The notes: generated from the letters alone by a model not told the origin. Shown: positions 18,306 through 26,859, counted from the stretch's first letter. The stretch is DNA of 64,000 nucleotides from Bacilli bacterium (GCA_017436345.1 JAFSDH010000009.1:1-64000); one strand, 5' to 3'. A program made the numbers and translations.

Positions 18306-18330
18306 AAAAAGACGTTTAGGTCTTTTTTTT
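18306..18330 (+). terminator. Terminator
   Basis: AAAAAGAC/GTCTTTTT hairpin with T8 after the first prepilin gene. Confidence 0.85.
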
Positions 18331-18371
18331 GTTAAAAAAATGTAAATTATTTTTTCTTAAGTATTGTATTA

Positions 18372-18400
18372 TTGATTTTGAAAAAAAGTTATGATATCAT
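18372..18400 (+). promoter_or_regulatory. Sigma-A-like promoter of prepilin copy 1
   Basis: TTGATT, 17-base spacer, TATCAT. The equivalent position before copy 2 reads TTGTAA-N17-TATTAT in an otherwise similar upstream sequence, so the promoter region was duplicated with the gene. Confidence 0.55.
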
Positions 18401-18431
18401 TTATTTATAAGATAGGAAAGGAAGATTTGAA

Positions 18432-19073
18432 ATGAAAAAAATGAACAAAAAAGGGTTTACATTAATTGAACTTTTAGCAGTTATCGTAATTTTAGGGTTA
18501 TTAATGGCAATTGCTATTCCAAGTGTAACTAAATATATTACACAATCAAGAAAGAAAACATTAGTTAATAGTATTGATTCATTCATTACATCTGCAACAA
18601 CAGCAGTAAATAATAATGAATTTGGTGCTTTATCTAATCAATCTATTTCATATTATATTCCAGTTTCTAATAAAGCTGAAAATTCTTGTATTTCACTTGA
18701 AAAAGGTGGAACTGATCCATTTGGTAACTGGGTAGATGCATATGTAGTAGTTAACTATGATGCAACTAAATATAGTTATGATTATTATTTCACATTTAAT
18801 GATGATGCTGGATATGGTATGGCTTTAACTAAGAGTGATGCTATTAAACCTAGTGGTGATGGACAAATCGTTAACCCTGTTCCTGAAGCTGCTACAAAAT
18901 TAACTTGGGATAAATCAGCAAAGAAATTTACTGGTAAAATTGTTAATCAAACTACTCCTAGAGGAACTACTTCTAAAGTCGTTTTATTAACTCCAACACA
19001 AGCTGCTGACATTTCAACAGCAAGTAACCAAGTACAAGCTTGTCATGTTTCAACAGCAATAGCTGCATCGTAA
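18432..19073 (+). CDS. Type IV pilin-like prepilin, paralogue 1
   Basis: A 213-residue prepilin: MKKMNKKG|FTLIELLAVIVILG (cleavage after Gly8, Glu13 = mature +5), then a long helix (SVTKYITQSRKKTLVNSID). Residues 1-149, ending GDGQIVNP, are nearly identical in three other genes of this window; residues 150-213 are unique. Cys86 and Cys204 are placed like the C-terminal disulfide loop of type IV pilins. GGAAAGGAAG is the ribosome site. Assembly genes (ATPase, platform, prepilin peptidase) are not in the window. Confidence 0.92.
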   Translation: MKKMNKKGFTLIELLAVIVILGLLMAIAIPSVTKYITQSRKKTLVNSIDSFITSATTAVNNNEFGALSNQSISYYIPVSNKAENSCISLEKGGTDPFGNWVDAYVVVNYDATKYSYDYYFTFNDDAGYGMALTKSDAIKPSGDGQIVNPVPEAATKLTWDKSAKKFTGKIVNQTTPRGTTSKVVLLTPTQAADISTASNQVQACHVSTAIAAS

Positions 19074-19080
19074 AATATTA

Positions 19081-19114
19081 AAAAATAATCGTAATAAAAC
19101 GATTATTTTTTTTT
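19081..19114 (+). terminator. Terminator
   Basis: AAATAATCG/CGATTATTT hairpin with T run between the tandem prepilin genes, so each is a separate unit. Confidence 0.87.
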
Positions 19115-19120
19115 ACTATA

Positions 19121-19149
19121 TTGTAATGGGAAAAAAAATATGATATTAT
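19121..19149 (+). promoter_or_regulatory. Sigma-A-like promoter of prepilin copy 2
   Basis: TTGTAA, 17-base spacer, TATTAT at the same distance from the gene as in copy 1. Confidence 0.55.
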
Positions 19150-19179
19150 TTATTTATAAAATAGGAAAGGAAGATAGAA

Positions 19180-19752
19180 ATGAAAAAAATGAACAAAAAA
19201 GGGTTTACATTAATTGAACTTTTAGCAGTTATCGTAATCTTAGGGTTATTAATGGCAATTGCTATTCCAAGTGTAACTAAATATATTACACAATCAAGAA
19301 AGAAAACATTAGTTAATAGTATTGATTCATTCATTACTGCAACTACAACAGCAGTAAATAATAATGAATTTGGTGCTTTATCTAATGAAGACAAGATTTA
19401 TTATATTCCAGTTAGTAATGATGCTACTAAGTCTTGTATTTCACTTGAAAAAGGTGGAACTGATCCATTTGGTAACTGGGTAGATGCATACGTTGCTGTT
19501 AACTATAATGCTAGTACATATAGCTATGACTATTATTTCACATTTAATGATGATGCTGGATATGGTATGGCTTTAACTAAGAGTGATGCTATTAAACCTA
19601 GTGGTGATGGACAAATCGTTAACCCTGTTCCAGATGCTGCTAAAACAGGTTCAATTACAAGTCAAAAAGTACCATTACCTGCTGGTTCAACTTCTACTAA
19701 AGGACAAACTCCTGTAGTATTAACTGTTGGTACTTGTACAGCTACAATCTAA
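19180..19752 (+). CDS. Type IV pilin-like prepilin, paralogue 2
   Basis: A 190-residue prepilin with the same MKKMNKKG|FTLIE leader and the same first 149 residues as the gene just upstream; DNA identity over that stretch is very high, showing a recent tandem duplication. The unique tail is short and Thr/Ser/Pro-rich, ending LTVGTCTATI with the second conserved cysteine at 186. The ribosome site GGAAAGGAAG is also duplicated. It ends in its own terminator. Confidence 0.92.
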   Translation: MKKMNKKGFTLIELLAVIVILGLLMAIAIPSVTKYITQSRKKTLVNSIDSFITATTTAVNNNEFGALSNEDKIYYIPVSNDATKSCISLEKGGTDPFGNWVDAYVAVNYNASTYSYDYYFTFNDDAGYGMALTKSDAIKPSGDGQIVNPVPDAAKTGSITSQKVPLPAGSTSTKGQTPVVLTVGTCTATI

Positions 19753-19764
19753 TTTAGATTTATT

Positions 19765-19794
19765 AAAGATTTAGTTTTAACTAAATCTTTTTTT
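19765..19794 (+). terminator. Terminator
   Basis: AAAGATTTAGTT/AACTAAATCTTT hairpin with T run. Confidence 0.87.
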
Positions 19795-19820
19795 GTTGTA
19801 TAATTTTATTGGGTGATATT

Positions 19821-20693
19821 ATGTTAATTATAGGTAGCCATGTTGGTTTTAATAAAAATGATCAATTACTTGGCAGTTTAAATGAAGCTTTAAGTTATGG
19901 AGCTAATACTTTTATGTTTTATACAGGTGCACCTCAAAATACAAATAGAGGACCTATTATAGATGGTTATACATTGCAAGCTATGGAAATAATGAAAGAA
20001 AAACAAATTGATTATAGTAAAGTTATTGTTCATGCACCTTATATTATTAATTTAGCTAATGGTGATGTAGAAAAGTTCTCTTTTTCAGTTAGATTTTTAA
20101 AAGAAGAAGTAATTCGTTGTGAAATGTTAGGTATTAAATATATGGTTTTACATCCTGGAAGTCATGTAGGTCAAGGAGTAGATACTGGTATCAACAATAT
20201 CATTCGTGGTTTAAATGAAGTACTTGAAAATAGTAGTGTTACGATTCTTCTTGAAACAATGGCTGGTAAAGGTACCGAAATTGGAAGAGATTTTACTGAG
20301 ATTAAACAGATTATTTCAGGTATTGAAAAGAAAGATTTAATTGGTGTTTGTATGGATACGTGTCATTTGAATGATGCAGGTTATGATGTTAGTAAATTTG
20401 ATGAAATTCTAGATATTTTTGATAAAGAAATAGGTCTTTCATATTTAAAGTGTATTCATGTAAATGATAGTAAAAATGTTTTAGGTGCGCATAAAGATAG
20501 ACATGAAAATATTGGTTTTGGAGAAATTGGTTTTGATAGTTTAATTAATATCATTTATAACCCTAGACTTGAAAATGTTCCTAAGATATTAGAAACACCA
20601 TATGTAAATGAAAAAGCTCCATATAAGCATGAAATAGAAATGATTAGAAATAAAAAATTTGATAGTGAATTAAAAGAGAAGATTAGTAATTAA
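19821..20693 (+). CDS. nfo: Endonuclease IV (AP endonuclease)
   Basis: A 290-residue TIM-barrel AP endonuclease that cleaves abasic sites in base-excision repair; in Bacillus it also protects spores. Trinuclear-zinc motifs are present: IGSHVGF at the start, HPGSHVGQG, LLETMAGKG, CMDTCHLNDAGYD and the HVNDSKN...HKDRHENIG block. Start 19821 follows GGGTGATATT; the TTG at 19809 lies in the ribosome site. It overlaps the convergent small gene by 11 bases, as neighbours nfo and yqfT are also adjacent in B. subtilis. Confidence 0.96.
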   Translation: MLIIGSHVGFNKNDQLLGSLNEALSYGANTFMFYTGAPQNTNRGPIIDGYTLQAMEIMKEKQIDYSKVIVHAPYIINLANGDVEKFSFSVRFLKEEVIRCEMLGIKYMVLHPGSHVGQGVDTGINNIIRGLNEVLENSSVTILLETMAGKGTEIGRDFTEIKQIISGIEKKDLIGVCMDTCHLNDAGYDVSKFDEILDIFDKEIGLSYLKCIHVNDSKNVLGAHKDRHENIGFGEIGFDSLINIIYNPRLENVPKILETPYVNEKAPYKHEIEMIRNKKFDSELKEKISN

Positions 20694-20698
20694 TCTTC
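20678..20698. terminator. Hairpin in overlapping 3' ends of nfo and the DUF2624-like gene
   Basis: GAAGATTA/TAATCTTC, a perfect 8-bp stem with a 5-base loop, sits inside the last codons of both convergent genes. T-rich flanks occur on both sides, but the T run is interrupted, so termination efficiency is uncertain. Confidence 0.55.
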
Positions 20699-20937
20699 CT
20701 TTTATATTTTTTATATAACTCTTTAATTTTATTTAGATTATCCTTATCTATTTGTTCTTCTAATTCTTTAAATAGATCTTCTGGATTACCTTTGTAGAAA
20801 ATTTCCCAATAATTTTTTATATATAAATATATTATTTTTAATTCTTTATTATTTAAAAAAATATCATTTTTTTTAGCGTATTTGTCAATTGTGGATTCGT
20901 CTATGTTATTAATATATTCTTTTATTATATTTTCCAT
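20683..20937 (-). CDS. Small DUF2624/YqfT-like protein
   Basis: An 84-residue helical, Lys-rich protein. The pattern TIDKYAKKNDIFLNNKELKII ... LFKELEEQIDKDNLNKIKELYKKYK resembles the DUF2624 (YqfT) family, and YqfT neighbours nfo in B. subtilis, supporting the call by context. No biochemical function is known to me. The ATG at 20937 is preceded by GGTGATAAC. Its 3' end overlaps nfo by 11 bases on the opposite strand. Confidence 0.6.
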   Translation of the reverse strand: MENIIKEYINNIDESTIDKYAKKNDIFLNNKELKIIYLYIKNYWEIFYKGNPEDLFKELEEQIDKDNLNKIKELYKKYKRKINY

Positions 20938-21014
20938 GTTATCACCATTTAATTATATGATGCCTTTTATAAATAATTCTTTATATTTTGTTAAAAATAT
21001 ATATAGGTGTTTTT

Positions 21015-22991
21015 ATGATAAAAAGAATTAATTTTTTAGGAATGGTTATTATATTTGTCTTTTTTATAATATTAATATATTTATTTAATTTAATTATTTT
21101 AAATGGAGATTATTATACAGAAAAGTTAAATTCTTTGACTAATAATGTTATTTTAGGAGAGTCTACTCCTAGAGGAAGAATATATGATCGAAATATGAAT
21201 TTACTTGTTGATAATAAGAGTGTTCCTGTTATTTATTATCAGAATATTTTTGAATTGGATGATTATGAGGAAATAGAATATGTTTATAAGATTGTTGATA
21301 TTATTGATGTAGATTATTCTAGAGTAGATGTTATGGATATTAAGAATTTTATTATTGATAGAGATAAAGAAAAATTAAATGATAGGATTTATTCTAGTGA
21401 ATGGGAACTTTATAATAATAGGAAAATTAGTGATAATGATATTTATAATTTAAAACTTGAAAGAATTGATTTAGATGAGATTAATGCTTTAGATGAAAAA
21501 GATTTAGAAGCTTCATATATATATTCTTTAATGGATAATGGTTATTATTATGAACAAAAAATAATAAAAGATAAAAATATTACGGATAAAGAGATTGCTT
21601 ATATAGCTGAAAATTATAGTGAATTAGGCGGCTTTGGAGTTAAGTATAATTGGGAGAGGGTTTATTTATATGGAGATACTTTTAGGAGTTTACTTGGGAA
21701 TATTTCAAAGATAAGTAAAGAAGATAAAGATTATTATTTGAATTTAGGTTATAGTTTAAACGATGTTGTTGGATCTAGTTATATTGAAAAACAATATGAA
21801 AACATCTTAAAGGGAGAAAAAGCTAAGTATGAAATAGTTAATAAGAAATTGAAATTACTTGATGATGGAAAAAGAGGTAATGATATTGTACTTAGTATTG
21901 ATATAAATTTACAAATAGAAGTGGAGAAGGTTATAGAAGAAGAACTCCTTAATGCTAAAAGTTATGGGGCAACTAATTATTATGATCATGCCTATGTAGT
22001 TATACAAGAACCTAATACTGGTGAAGTATTAGCAATTAGTGGTAAACAAATAGTTAAGGATGGTAAAAAATATAAATTTTATGATTATACACATAATATT
22101 TTAACTGATACTTTTGTTGTTGGGAGTGTTGTTAAAGGTGCATCTATGAGTGTTGGATATAAAAATGAAGCAATTAAAATTGGAGAATATATGTATGATG
22201 ATTGTATTAAGATTTATTCTAAGCCTAAGAAATGTAGTTGGAGTAAATTGGGTAAGATTAATGATATTGACGCATTAGCGTATTCTTCTAATATATATCA
22301 ATTTAAAACGGCGATGAGAGTATCTGGTTTTGATTATAGTTATAATAAGAAATTTAGTGTTAAAAATGATGTATTTTCGTTATATAGGGATATGTTTAAA
22401 GAATATGGTTTAGGTGTAAAAACAGGAATTGATTTACCAAATGAGAGTAGTGGTACTGTTGGGAGAGATTATTCTAGTGATTTATTACTTAATTATACAA
22501 TTGGTCAATATGATACTTATTCTGTTTTACAATTATCGCAATATATAACAACTATTGCTTCTGATGGTAAAAGAATTAAACCACATTTATTAAAGGGATA
22601 TTACTTAGATAATAATTTTATAGAAACTGAGATTGAGATACTAAATGTTTTATCACTAGATGATATGTATTTAAAAAGAATTCAAAAAGGCTTTAGAGCA
22701 GTTATGGATTATGGACTTGGGAAAAATTATATGGGAAAGGTTAGTATGCCTGCGGGTAAAACAGGAACAAGTCAAACTTTTATTGATATTGATAATGACG
22801 GAGTTAGTAACGATGCCACTTTAACTAATACTTTTGTTGGATATGCTCCTTTTGAAAATCCTAAAATGACTATTGCTGTTGTTAGTCCAAATATTGTTTA
22901 TTTAGATGGTTATACCTCTTCTAGAAGTTATGCAAATAAGAGAATTACACGTAGAATTAGCGAAAAATTCTTTGAAATGTATGAAAACTAG
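21015..22991 (+). CDS. Class B penicillin-binding protein (PBP2-like transpeptidase)
   Basis: A 658-residue peptidoglycan DD-transpeptidase: N-terminal membrane anchor (~5-28), PBP dimerisation domain (STPRGRIYDRNMNLL), C-terminal transpeptidase domain. Catalytic triad motifs: S-V-V-K at 371-374, SSN in AYSSNIYQ, and KTGTS at 582-586. No PASTA domains, so it fits the elongation PBP2 type better than SpoVD or a division PBP, though the class is not certain. Start 21015 follows AGGTG; the TTG at 20988 is unsupported. Confidence 0.92.
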   Translation: MIKRINFLGMVIIFVFFIILIYLFNLIILNGDYYTEKLNSLTNNVILGESTPRGRIYDRNMNLLVDNKSVPVIYYQNIFELDDYEEIEYVYKIVDIIDVDYSRVDVMDIKNFIIDRDKEKLNDRIYSSEWELYNNRKISDNDIYNLKLERIDLDEINALDEKDLEASYIYSLMDNGYYYEQKIIKDKNITDKEIAYIAENYSELGGFGVKYNWERVYLYGDTFRSLLGNISKISKEDKDYYLNLGYSLNDVVGSSYIEKQYENILKGEKAKYEIVNKKLKLLDDGKRGNDIVLSIDINLQIEVEKVIEEELLNAKSYGATNYYDHAYVVIQEPNTGEVLAISGKQIVKDGKKYKFYDYTHNILTDTFVVGSVVKGASMSVGYKNEAIKIGEYMYDDCIKIYSKPKKCSWSKLGKINDIDALAYSSNIYQFKTAMRVSGFDYSYNKKFSVKNDVFSLYRDMFKEYGLGVKTGIDLPNESSGTVGRDYSSDLLLNYTIGQYDTYSVLQLSQYITTIASDGKRIKPHLLKGYYLDNNFIETEIEILNVLSLDDMYLKRIQKGFRAVMDYGLGKNYMGKVSMPAGKTGTSQTFIDIDNDGVSNDATLTNTFVGYAPFENPKMTIAVVSPNIVYLDGYTSSRSYANKRITRRISEKFFEMYEN

Positions 22992-23011
22992 AGTAAATAG
23001 AAAAAAAACAT

Positions 23012-23040
23012 TTGGAAAATTGAGATTTATTTGATATAAT
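23012..23040 (+). promoter_or_regulatory. Sigma-A promoter of rpmG
   Basis: TTGGAA, 17-base spacer, TATAAT, 26 bases upstream of the rpmG start. Confidence 0.78.
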
Positions 23041-23066
23041 ACCAATAGAAAACGAGGAGGGATAGT

Positions 23067-23231
23067 ATGGCAAAAGTAGGAAATAGACAATATAAAACTT
23101 TAGTATGTACAGTTTGTAATGAAGAAAATTATCGTGTACAAAAAAATGTAAAAAACACTACAGAACGTTTAGAATTAAATAAATATTGTTCTAGATGTCA
23201 AAAACATACAGCACATAAAGAAAAGAAATAA
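23067..23231 (+). CDS. rpmG: 50S ribosomal protein L33
   Basis: A 54-residue protein, [20 protein letters not shown]..., with two CxxC pairs (CTVC and CSRC) typical of the zinc-binding L33 form. GGAGGGATAGT precedes the ATG. It is followed by a 58-residue ORF and then efp, so translation genes cluster here; the secE-nusG pair that often follows rpmG in Bacilli is absent. Confidence 0.95.
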   Translation: MAKVGNRQYKTLVCTVCNEENYRVQKNVKNTTERLELNKYCSRCQKHTAHKEKK

Positions 23232-23267
23232 TAAAAAATATATATATAAAATCAGGGGGATTTTTTT

Positions 23268-23444
23268 ATGTTTGAACAATTTATAACACCTATTAATTAT
23301 CCTGCACTTATTAAAATGCAATCTATGGCTAATGTTACAAGAATAAGTCCAGCATCAATTAATGGATTAAAAGCTAATGAAAAAGCTATGTTAAAAAATG
23401 TTAAGGCTAAAACTTATACTAAGAGTTATCCTAGACATAAGTAA
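23268..23444 (+). CDS. Small basic protein of unknown function
   Basis: A 58-codon ORF, beginning MFEQFITPINYPALIKMQ and ending YTKSYPRHK, preceded by a strong AGGGGGA ribosome site. It lies between rpmG and efp with 36- and 33-base gaps, no terminator between, so co-transcription is likely. There is no membrane segment or cysteine pair, and the C-terminal half is lysine-rich. I do not recognise it. Confidence 0.6.
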   Translation: MFEQFITPINYPALIKMQSMANVTRISPASINGLKANEKAMLKNVKAKTYTKSYPRHK

Positions 23445-23477
23445 TTTATAAATTGATATCTAGAAAGGAAGTACATT

Positions 23478-24035
23478 ATGATTAATGTTAATGATTTCAA
23501 AAATGGTTTAACTATTAAAATTGATAATAATATTTATACAGTTATTGATTTCCAACATGTTAAACCAGGTAAAGGATCTGCTTTTGTTCGTGCTAAATTA
23601 AAGAATATTAAGAATGGTACAACAATTGAAACTACTTTCAATGCTGGAGTTAAAGTAGAAGCTGCTAGAATTGAAAGACGTGAAATGCAATATTTATATG
23701 CTAATGGGGATTCTCATGTATTTATGAATATGCAAACTTATGATCAAATTGAATTAAATAAAGATTCTATTGGTGATGATATTAAATTCTTAAAAGAAAA
23801 TATATCAGTATATATCACTATGTATGAAGGTGAAGTTATTGGTATAGTTTTACCTGATAAGATTGATTATTTAGTTACTGCTACTGAACCAGCTGTTAAG
23901 GGTAATACTACAAGTGGTGCTATGAAAGATGCTACTTTAGAAAATGGTTTAGTTGTAAAAGTTCCTTTATTTATTAATGAAGGTGAATCTATTTTAGTAA
24001 CTACTGCTGATGGTAAGTATTCTTCAAGAGCGTAA
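23478..24035 (+). CDS. efp: Elongation factor P
   Basis: A 185-residue, three-domain EF-P that relieves ribosome stalling at polyproline. The tip loop KPGKGSA places the modifiable lysine at Lys32, as in Bacillus-type EF-P; the C-terminal VKVPLFINEGE...VTTADGKYSSRA is the family signature. AGAAAGGAAG precedes the ATG. The terminator hairpin overlaps the stop codon. Confidence 0.97.
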   Translation: MINVNDFKNGLTIKIDNNIYTVIDFQHVKPGKGSAFVRAKLKNIKNGTTIETTFNAGVKVEAARIERREMQYLYANGDSHVFMNMQTYDQIELNKDSIGDDIKFLKENISVYITMYEGEVIGIVLPDKIDYLVTATEPAVKGNTTSGAMKDATLENGLVVKVPLFINEGESILVTTADGKYSSRA

Positions 24036-24047
24036 GCTCTTTTTTTT
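24026..24047 (+). terminator. Terminator of rpmG-efp transcript
   Basis: AAGAGC/GCTCTT with loop GTAA, which includes the first bases of the efp stop codon, followed by T7. Confidence 0.88.
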
Positions 24048-24048
24048 A

Positions 24049-24077
24049 TTGTTAAATTTTAATAATATAGTTATAAT
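24049..24077 (+). promoter_or_regulatory. Orphan sigma-A promoter
   Basis: TTGTTA, 17-base spacer, TATAAT. It lies immediately after the efp terminator and points into a 60-base segment that ends in a second terminator, with no ORF between. Confidence 0.5.
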
Positions 24078-24083
24078 GTCTTT

Positions 24084-24143
24084 AGCAATAATTATTACAA
24101 AAAAGAAAAAATATTTATAGAAAGTCGATGACTTTCTTTTTTT
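24084..24143 (+). ncRNA. Candidate small RNA between efp and the SDR gene
   Basis: The segment runs from the expected start of the orphan promoter to a terminator (GAAAGTC/GACTTTC, loop GAT, T7 at 24120-24143). The body is A-rich and unstructured before the terminator, like short trans-acting sRNAs. No ribosome site or ORF is present. Alternative: a back-up terminator for efp. Confidence 0.35.
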
Positions 24144-24189
24144 ATTTATTTTTGAATGAATTTTTGATATAATCTTCTCGGTGATATAT

Positions 24190-24936
24190 ATGGAAAGAAA
24201 AGTTGTATTAGTTACAGGAAGTAGTCATGGGATTGGTAAAGGTTGTATTTTAGAATTTGCGAAAAATGGATATGATGTTGTTATTAATTATAATCATTCG
24301 CTTGATGATGCTTATCAATTAAAAGAATTTGTTGAAAAAGAGTATAAAGTAAAAACACTTGTTGTTCAATGTGATATATCTTGTGAAGATGAAGTTAATG
24401 ATATGGTTAAAACTATTATTTCAGAGTTTGGTCATATTGATGTTTTAGTTAATAATGCAGCTATTGAAGAGTGTAGTGAATTTCAAAATAAGACGAAAGC
24501 TTCTTTTCAAAGAATTCTTGGGACTAATTTAATTGGAACTTTTTTAGTTAGTAAGGAAGTATCTAAATACATGTTAGATAAAAAGTCTGGTAGAATTATT
24601 AATATTTCTTCTAATAATAGTTTAAATAAATATGATCCTTCTACTTTAGAATATGATTGTAGTAAAGCTGGAATTAATATTTTAACTAAGAATATGGCTA
24701 AAGAGTTTGCTCCATATATAAATGTAAATGCTGTTGCACCTGGTTGGGTTTTAACAGAAAAGAATGAGGAGTTAGATAAAGAATTATCTGGATGTTTTGT
24801 ATCTAGTGAAAGTGAAAATATTTTATTAAAAAGATTTGCGAAAGTAGAAGAAATAGCTAAAGTAGTTTTATTTCTTGCAAGTGAAGATTCTTCTTATATA
24901 AATGGAGAAGTTATTGTTGTAGATGGAGGATGTTAA
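24190..24936 (+). CDS. Short-chain dehydrogenase/reductase (FabG-like)
   Basis: A 248-residue classical SDR, NAD(P)-dependent. Motifs: TGSSHGIG cofactor loop, LVNNAAIEE, ISSNNS with the catalytic serine region, and the Y-x-x-x-K pair in EYDCSKAG; it ends VVDGGC. The arginine-poor second strand gives no firm NADH/NADPH preference. Substrate unknown; it is not in a fatty-acid cluster. The start at 24190 follows CGGTGATATAT. The downstream gene begins one base after its stop. Confidence 0.88.
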   Translation: MERKVVLVTGSSHGIGKGCILEFAKNGYDVVINYNHSLDDAYQLKEFVEKEYKVKTLVVQCDISCEDEVNDMVKTIISEFGHIDVLVNNAAIEECSEFQNKTKASFQRILGTNLIGTFLVSKEVSKYMLDKKSGRIINISSNNSLNKYDPSTLEYDCSKAGINILTKNMAKEFAPYINVNAVAPGWVLTEKNEELDKELSGCFVSSESENILLKRFAKVEEIAKVVLFLASEDSSYINGEVIVVDGGC

Positions 24937-24937
24937 A

Positions 24938-26182
24938 ATGAGAGAAGAATATGGTATAAGTAATGATGCTTATGAATTAATAAATGCGTGTGAAAAAGAG
25001 TTAACTGATGTTTTTAAAAGAATAGATTCTATTTGTGAAATAAATAGTTTAAAAGTGTTAAATGCATTTAAAAATAATAGACTATCTGAAATACATTTAT
25101 CAACGACTACTGGATATGGATATGATGATTTAGGTAGAGATACTTGTGAAAAGATTTTTGCAGAAGTACTTGGATTTGAAGATGCATTAGTTCGTAATCA
25201 ATTTATTTCTGGTAGTCATGCTTTATGTGTTACTTTATTTGCTTTGTTAAGACCAGGAGATGTTATGTTAAGTGTTACTGGTCTTCCATATGATACTTTA
25301 CATGAAGTAATTGGGATTAAAAAAAATAATAGTAGTTTAGAAGCTTTTGGAGTTAAGTATGAACAAGTTGATTTGATAGATAATGAATTTGATTATGAAG
25401 GAATAAAGAAAGCTTTACTTTCTAAAAAGATTAAGTTAATTGAAATTCAAAGATCAAAGGGGTATTCTACTAGAAAAAGTTTAACTATTGATAAAGTTGA
25501 AAAAGTAATAGAGTTTATTCGCTCTATTGATAAAGATGTAATTATTATGATAGATAATTGTTATTGTGAAATGGTTAGTGATAGAGAACCAACTGGGGCA
25601 GATATTATTGTCGGTTCTTTAATTAAGAATCTTGGAGGAGGACTTGCACCTAATGGGGCTTACGTAGCAGGACGTCACGATTTAGTAGAGCTTGTTGGCG
25701 AACGTTTAACACTTCCAGGAGAAGGAAGAGAAGTAGGACCTTCACTTGGTGCTAATAAGAGCTTTTTACAAGGATTATTTTTCGCTCCTAGTGTTGTTGC
25801 TAGTAGTGTTAAAACTGCTTGTTTAACTAGTCTTGCTTTAGAAAAACTTGGTTATGAAGTAGAACCTAAATTTGATGAAGTACGTGCCGATATTGTTCAA
25901 AATATTATTTTTAGAGATAAAGATATGTTGATTAAATATTGTCAGGGTATTCAGTCATCATCTCCAGTAGATAGTAGTGCTTTACCAGTTCCTGGTGATA
26001 TGCCTGGATATGATGATCAAGTTATTATGGCAGCTGGTGCTTTTACGCAAGGATCTAGTATTGAACTTTCTTGTGATGGACCAATACGTGAACCATATAT
26101 TGCTTATCAACAAGGATCACTTATGTATCCATATGGTAAGATTGCTGTTATGAAAGCTGTTAGTATGTTAAAAGGAGAATAG
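24938..26182 (+). CDS. YnbB-like PLP-dependent enzyme (aluminium resistance / methionine gamma-lyase family)
   Basis: A 414-residue fold-type I PLP enzyme of the YnbB family, a sulfur-amino-acid lyase-like group annotated as aluminium-resistance proteins. VGSLIKNLGGGLAPNGAYVAG carries the Schiff-base lysine; IMIDNCYCE supplies the PLP aspartate. The long conserved tail (CDGPIREPYIAYQQGSLMYP) is typical. Start 24938 follows GGAGGA, which lies inside the end of the SDR gene; the ATG at 24923 would remove that site. True reaction unproven. Confidence 0.85.
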   Translation: MREEYGISNDAYELINACEKELTDVFKRIDSICEINSLKVLNAFKNNRLSEIHLSTTTGYGYDDLGRDTCEKIFAEVLGFEDALVRNQFISGSHALCVTLFALLRPGDVMLSVTGLPYDTLHEVIGIKKNNSSLEAFGVKYEQVDLIDNEFDYEGIKKALLSKKIKLIEIQRSKGYSTRKSLTIDKVEKVIEFIRSIDKDVIIMIDNCYCEMVSDREPTGADIIVGSLIKNLGGGLAPNGAYVAGRHDLVELVGERLTLPGEGREVGPSLGANKSFLQGLFFAPSVVASSVKTACLTSLALEKLGYEVEPKFDEVRADIVQNIIFRDKDMLIKYCQGIQSSSPVDSSALPVPGDMPGYDDQVIMAAGAFTQGSSIELSCDGPIREPYIAYQQGSLMYPYGKIAVMKAVSMLKGE

Positions 26183-26184
26183 TT

Positions 26185-26817
26185 ATGTTGGATGGAATTA
26201 TTTGTTTAGGACATAATGCAATTAAATTTAGTAAGAATAATAAAGTTATTTATGTTGATCCATATAAAATAAAAGATAATTATAATGATGCTGATATTAT
26301 TTTTATTACGCATAATCATTATGATCATTTTTCAAAAGAAGATATTTTAAAAGTAAAAAAAGATAGTACTAAAATAGTTATTACAGAAGATTTATATTCT
26401 GATACTTTAGAATTGGGATTTAAAGATTTGGATATTATGAAAGTTATTCCTAATAATAATTATAGTTTTGCTGATATTAATTTTTCTACTATTAGATCTT
26501 ATAATACTAATAAGGAATTTCATCCTAAAGAAAATAATTGGGTAGGGTATAAGTTCTTATTTGATAATTATACTTATTATGTAGTAGGAGATTCTGATAT
26601 AACTGAAGAAAGCAAACTTGTTAAGTGTGATGTTTTATTTATACCTATTGGTGGTGTTTATACTACTGATTACAAAGAAGCTGCAGAACTTACTAATATT
26701 ATTAATCCAAAAGTAGTTGTACCTGTTCATTATGGGGTTATTGTTGGAGAAAAGGAATATGCCTCAATGTTTAAGAAATTAGTTAATTCTTCAATTAAAT
26801 GTGAAATTATGTATTAA
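26185..26817 (+). CDS. MBL-fold metallo-hydrolase (UlaG-like)
   Basis: A 210-residue metallo-beta-lactamase-fold protein. The metal motif THNHYDHF (H-x-H-x-D-H) and VVGDSDIT and VPVHYG supply the other ligands, matching the small UlaG/YtkL-like Zn-dependent hydrolases. The substrate is unknown. AAAGGAGAATAG precedes the ATG, and it starts two bases after the YnbB-like gene, completing a three-gene operon closed by a terminator. Confidence 0.85.
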   Translation: MLDGIICLGHNAIKFSKNNKVIYVDPYKIKDNYNDADIIFITHNHYDHFSKEDILKVKKDSTKIVITEDLYSDTLELGFKDLDIMKVIPNNNYSFADINFSTIRSYNTNKEFHPKENNWVGYKFLFDNYTYYVVGDSDITEESKLVKCDVLFIPIGGVYTTDYKEAAELTNIINPKVVVPVHYGVIVGEKEYASMFKKLVNSSIKCEIMY

Positions 26818-26844
26818 AAATATGTTTTGAAACATATTTTTTTT
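26818..26844 (+). terminator. Terminator
   Basis: AAATATGTTT/AAACATATTT hairpin with T run after the MBL gene. Confidence 0.83.
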
Positions 26845-26859
26845 ATTGTTTCATATTAT
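26832..26859 (+). promoter_or_regulatory. Candidate sigma-E-like promoter of spoIIIAH
   Basis: ACATATT (26832-26838) and CATATTAT (26852-26859) resemble the sigma-E -35 (KMATATT) and -10 (CATANNNT), with a 13-base spacer, one short of usual. The -35 lies inside the preceding terminator. In such AT-rich DNA chance matches are frequent. Confidence 0.3.

Noticed and set aside
18401..18586. Minus-strand frames antisense to the 5' ends of prepilin genes (also 19146-19394 and 46748-46951), with nearly identical translations
   Set aside because: They mirror the conserved prepilin coding sequence on the other strand, have no ribosome site and start in promoter or leader DNA. Their similarity follows from the pilin duplication.
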